DNA from: Pseudomonadota bacterium
GTDB taxonomy: Bacteria > Myxococcota_A > Polyangia > Polyangiales > Polyangiaceae
Assembly (NCBI GenBank): GCA_023460875.1
Contig: JAEWOQ010000465.1
Location: 1-39,575 of the forward strand
DNA length: 39,575 bases
Direction: 5' to 3'
Part shown: positions 38,501-39,575 of the stretch, one piece after another
How the letters are laid out: every line of letters starts with the position of its first letter
How positions within the stretch are numbered: the first letter of the stretch is position 1
Translations under genes and position numbers: made by a program
The notes under the pieces: generated by a model
The model's database searches: none
What the model was told of the DNA's origin: nothing
The model's input: only the letters and a program-made list of their open reading frames with translations

Positions 38501-39462
38501 TCGAGCGGCACGTGCACTTCGTCTGGGACGCTGCCTCCCTCCTCGCAGAGGTGGACGTCACCAGCGGCACGCCCCGGGTCCTCCGCTCCTACCTCTACGA
38601 GGAGAACTGGCGCGGGTTGCCTCTCGCGCAGCGGGACCATGACGCGAGCGGGGCGCCTGGCCCCTGGATTTACCTGATCGGCGATCAGAACGGGACGCCG
38701 GAGGAGCTCGTGGACGGCGCCGGCCAGGTCGTCGGCCGACTCGAGCGCACCACCTTCGGGGCCGCCGTCGCCACTCCCGACTCACGAGTCACTACCCAGT
38801 TCCGCTTCCCAGGTCAGTACTGTGACGACGAGACCGGGCTCCACTTCAATCGCTACCGCTACTACGATCCCTCCACAGGGCATTACCTGAGCCCTGATCC
38901 GACGGACATCGCCGGCGGATTCAATCAGTACGGCTACCTGCCCAACCCCATCGGGTGGTTCGATCTGATGGGTTGGACCCACGGCATGACCGTGGAGTCG
39001 GTGTCGGGGATCACAGGGATATCGGAGGGCGACTTCTTCAACTCTGGTTACTCTGGTTTGATCAACGATGAGGGGGACTGTCCGTCAGACCTCAAGAGCC
39101 AGGCGAAGGCACACTCGGAGCGCAAGTTCGATCATGTCTTGAGAGACTTGCACTCGGAGAACAACGTCAAGCGCAACGCGCGGGTCACCCTCAATGGGCA
39201 GTTACCCCCATGTCGCAATTGCCACCGCACCATGCAGAAGCTCGCCGACGACACCGGCGTCGCGATCACCTACAAGTATGGCAATGAATCCGTTACCTAT
39301 CAGGGCGGAGCCAACGGCCGGCCAGGTCGGACGACCTTCTCGGACAGCGAGTTCGGCGACGCCTACAGGATGAGCGCCATCTCCGAGAACGCATCGGGCT
39401 ACACCTACGCATTCAACGACTGGAACGCAGCAGGGAGGGCGTACACCGCCAGACGCACATGA
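35581..39462 (+). CDS. Rhs-repeat toxin with cytidine-deaminase-like C-terminal domain
   Basis: 1293 residues. N-terminus MARTAPAPNMIAIPGM, then a Gly-rich linker (about 22-65) and a Cys cluster (CGTGAPGGCTDCG). Next come the DUF6531-type GDPVNVVSGEVFTN segment and many YD repeats, then the Rhs core end (GLHFNRYRYYDPSTGHYLSPDP, GGFNQYGYLPNP). The usual DPxGL cleavage motif is DLMGW (ending at residue 1132). The last about 160 residues are the toxin: His1178-Ser-Glu1180 (AKAHSERKFDHVL) and Cys1211/Cys1214 (LPPCRNCHRTM) give the HxE + PCxxC zinc site of deaminases. It probably deaminates cytosine in DNA, RNA or a nucleotide; the target is unknown. Toxin codons are less GC-biased than the core. 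Confidence 0.88.
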   Translation: MARTAPAPNMIAIPGMNPGSFVAGGGGDGGGGSGGRGGGKGRDQKGNGSSGEEEPGDGGQSGDDCGTGAPGGCTDCGSSISRGDPVNVVSGEVFTNAVVDLALPGFFDLELRRSYSSGYRDRDCGLGWGWAHSLAWEIQVGRRELLVRNGLREEATFPRLEEPGHRAASGGWAIMRTSQGFTFRPGNEFFHFFEPDPRVDGRFRLASVSFRERGELRLLYDDSGRLSTVVDTAGREVRFGYGASGRIETLSVPSPEGIGITFARYSYDAAGNLVRVEDADGWVTEYTYDERHRLVRQRLGTGLTFFYRYDRSDRCVETWGEYPGMTDPALAADLPETLRDGQTRARGIHHVVIEYDEEGGSTAYDSVRFQRYFSEENGTISKAVNGSGGVTTRRLDEEGRVVEKIDPLGRARKYDHDVLGNVTREVYGDLVTDVDRDGEGRPLRARDALGGVVEFARNPAGELETVIDQVGSTWHRILGPRGVVLELIDPNGGRYQYQYDAHGNCIYRVEPDGTRYDITYDYWGRRLREIDHHGAEARWEYSPMGRVIAEVDPLGRRKSVQYDALGGEVSITTPDGLTTRIERGGYGWPTRVIAPDGTEQRCLYNREGWPVELQNERGERQTSERTLDGLISRQHTFDGRVREVGYDLKSNQAWFDEGEGKFEFERNELDQPTRIVAPDGTERLLEYNARGEMVGAVEPDVRVAWTRDGAGRIVEETLDIEGHGYTLQSRFDGLGRRLGYVSSLGIEIALRRDLMGRPLEYRSEGAVALRYQWGPTADPSAMELAGGGRVDEDYDAGRRLRRRAVVPVGGTASSPEPDWVGRRRDVSVEKLFEYSDVNELVRRSDLRGTTEYEYDPRRHLKAKRENGVTEEWKVDVTENYYEAGPDAPARAYGPGNRLERHGDDELVYDRLGRVIERRSMVDGAQRIWRYGWSPFGLLAWVETPEDVRVELVHDSFARRVVKRVLRRGREGWELERHVHFVWDAASLLAEVDVTSGTPRVLRSYLYEENWRGLPLAQRDHDASGAPGPWIYLIGDQNGTPEELVDGAGQVVGRLERTTFGAAVATPDSRVTTQFRFPGQYCDDETGLHFNRYRYYDPSTGHYLSPDPTDIAGGFNQYGYLPNPIGWFDLMGWTHGMTVESVSGITGISEGDFFNSGYSGLINDEGDCPSDLKSQAKAHSERKFDHVLRDLHSENNVKRNARVTLNGQLPPCRNCHRTMQKLADDTGVAITYKYGNESVTYQGGANGRPGRTTFSDSEFGDAYRMSAISENASGYTYAFNDWNAAGRAYTARRT

Positions 39463-39575
39463 CTTGGAAAACTCTTGAAACCGCCTCGGGGCCCGCCACC
39501 CGCGTCCCGCAACAGGTCAAGGCCATCATCTCTGGGGACGCCCAGAAACGCGCGCAGGGCGTCCACGCCCTCCTC
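39459..39575 (+). CDS. Partial gene: probable immunity protein, HEAT-repeat-like
   Basis: The frame starts at the ATG overlapping the Rhs stop (ATGA) and runs off the right edge. 39 residues are visible: MTWKTLETASGPATRVPQQV, then KAIISGDAQKRAQGVHALL. The pattern W-x-x-L-x-x-A-x-G-x-A-x-x-VP, then a helix with D-x-x-x-R-x-x-x-x-x-L, resembles the start of HEAT-repeat proteins often found beside polymorphic toxins. Position directly behind a toxin tip is the usual place of an immunity gene. Function is inferred from position; the fold from a short segment. Confidence 0.6.
   Translation, partial: MTWKTLETASGPATRVPQQVKAIISGDAQKRAQGVHALL

Noticed and set aside
36592..38640. A 682-codon open frame on the - strand
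   Set aside because: Antisense to the YD repeats of the Rhs gene; the periodic sequence is a reflection of those repeats.

Overview
The window is a dense, GC-rich, accessory-looking stretch of a bacterial chromosome, most likely from a myxobacterium (phylum Myxococcota, perhaps Polyangiales). That placement is an inference. It rests on very high third-position GC, many hybrid histidine kinases, an NtrC-type sigma-54 activator, a subtilase ending in a Cys / transmembrane / Arg-cluster tail that resembles MYXO-CTERM, Pro/Ala-rich extensions on housekeeping enzymes, and tRNA genes without an encoded CCA.

Layout. 1-5.8 kb is signalling: the start of an unknown gene running off the left edge, a degenerate histidine kinase, a YtxH-like membrane protein, and a hybrid kinase divergent from an NtrC-family regulator with a 21-bp inverted repeat between them. 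5.9-13.1 kb is a long leftward run. In transcription order it holds a small globular protein, an acidic disordered protein, the tyrosine/homogentisate catabolic enzymes (FAH-family hydrolase, 4-hydroxyphenylpyruvate dioxygenase, homogentisate dioxygenase), an outer-membrane-like protein and a metallophosphoesterase; several neighbours overlap by 4 nt. 13.1-17.3 kb holds a secreted protein of unknown function and a surface-anchored subtilase whose start is disturbed by a 14-bp tandem duplication. 17.3-20.2 kb has an acyl-CoA carboxylase beta subunit, a PDZ-TlpA thioredoxin-like protein and a small lipoprotein. About 980 bp follow with no convincing protein gene: a strong terminator, then a hairpin-rich, purine-rich stretch that may be a structured RNA or group II intron relic. 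21.2-28.8 kb is housekeeping: aroE, tRNA-Arg(ACG), a yqiJ/yqiK (flotillin) pair, tadA, a large GT51 peptidoglycan glycosyltransferase and tRNA-Lys(CTT). 29.2-33.3 kb is a three-gene phosphorelay-like cluster. 33.5 kb to the right edge is a toxin cassette of the type VI secretion style: a DUF2169 protein, a ketosynthase-fold protein without the active-site Cys, an Rhs protein whose tip carries a cytidine-deaminase-like zinc signature, and the start of a probable immunity gene overlapping its stop codon.

Most unusual: (1) a relay of four ultrashort ATGA-overlapping reading frames, built from a 14-bp repeat, joining the stop of the GT51 gene to the start of tadA; (2) the Rhs-deaminase toxin with its adaptors and immunity gene; (3) the 14-bp duplication that puts the subtilase signal-peptide start out of frame; (4) the unexplained structured region at 20.4-20.9 kb; (5) two independent 15-bp in-frame minisatellites coding pentapeptide arrays; (6) a matching TTGACG/TGGACT-16-TAAGA promoter in front of both tRNA genes. 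All identifications come from reading the sequence, without database searches.
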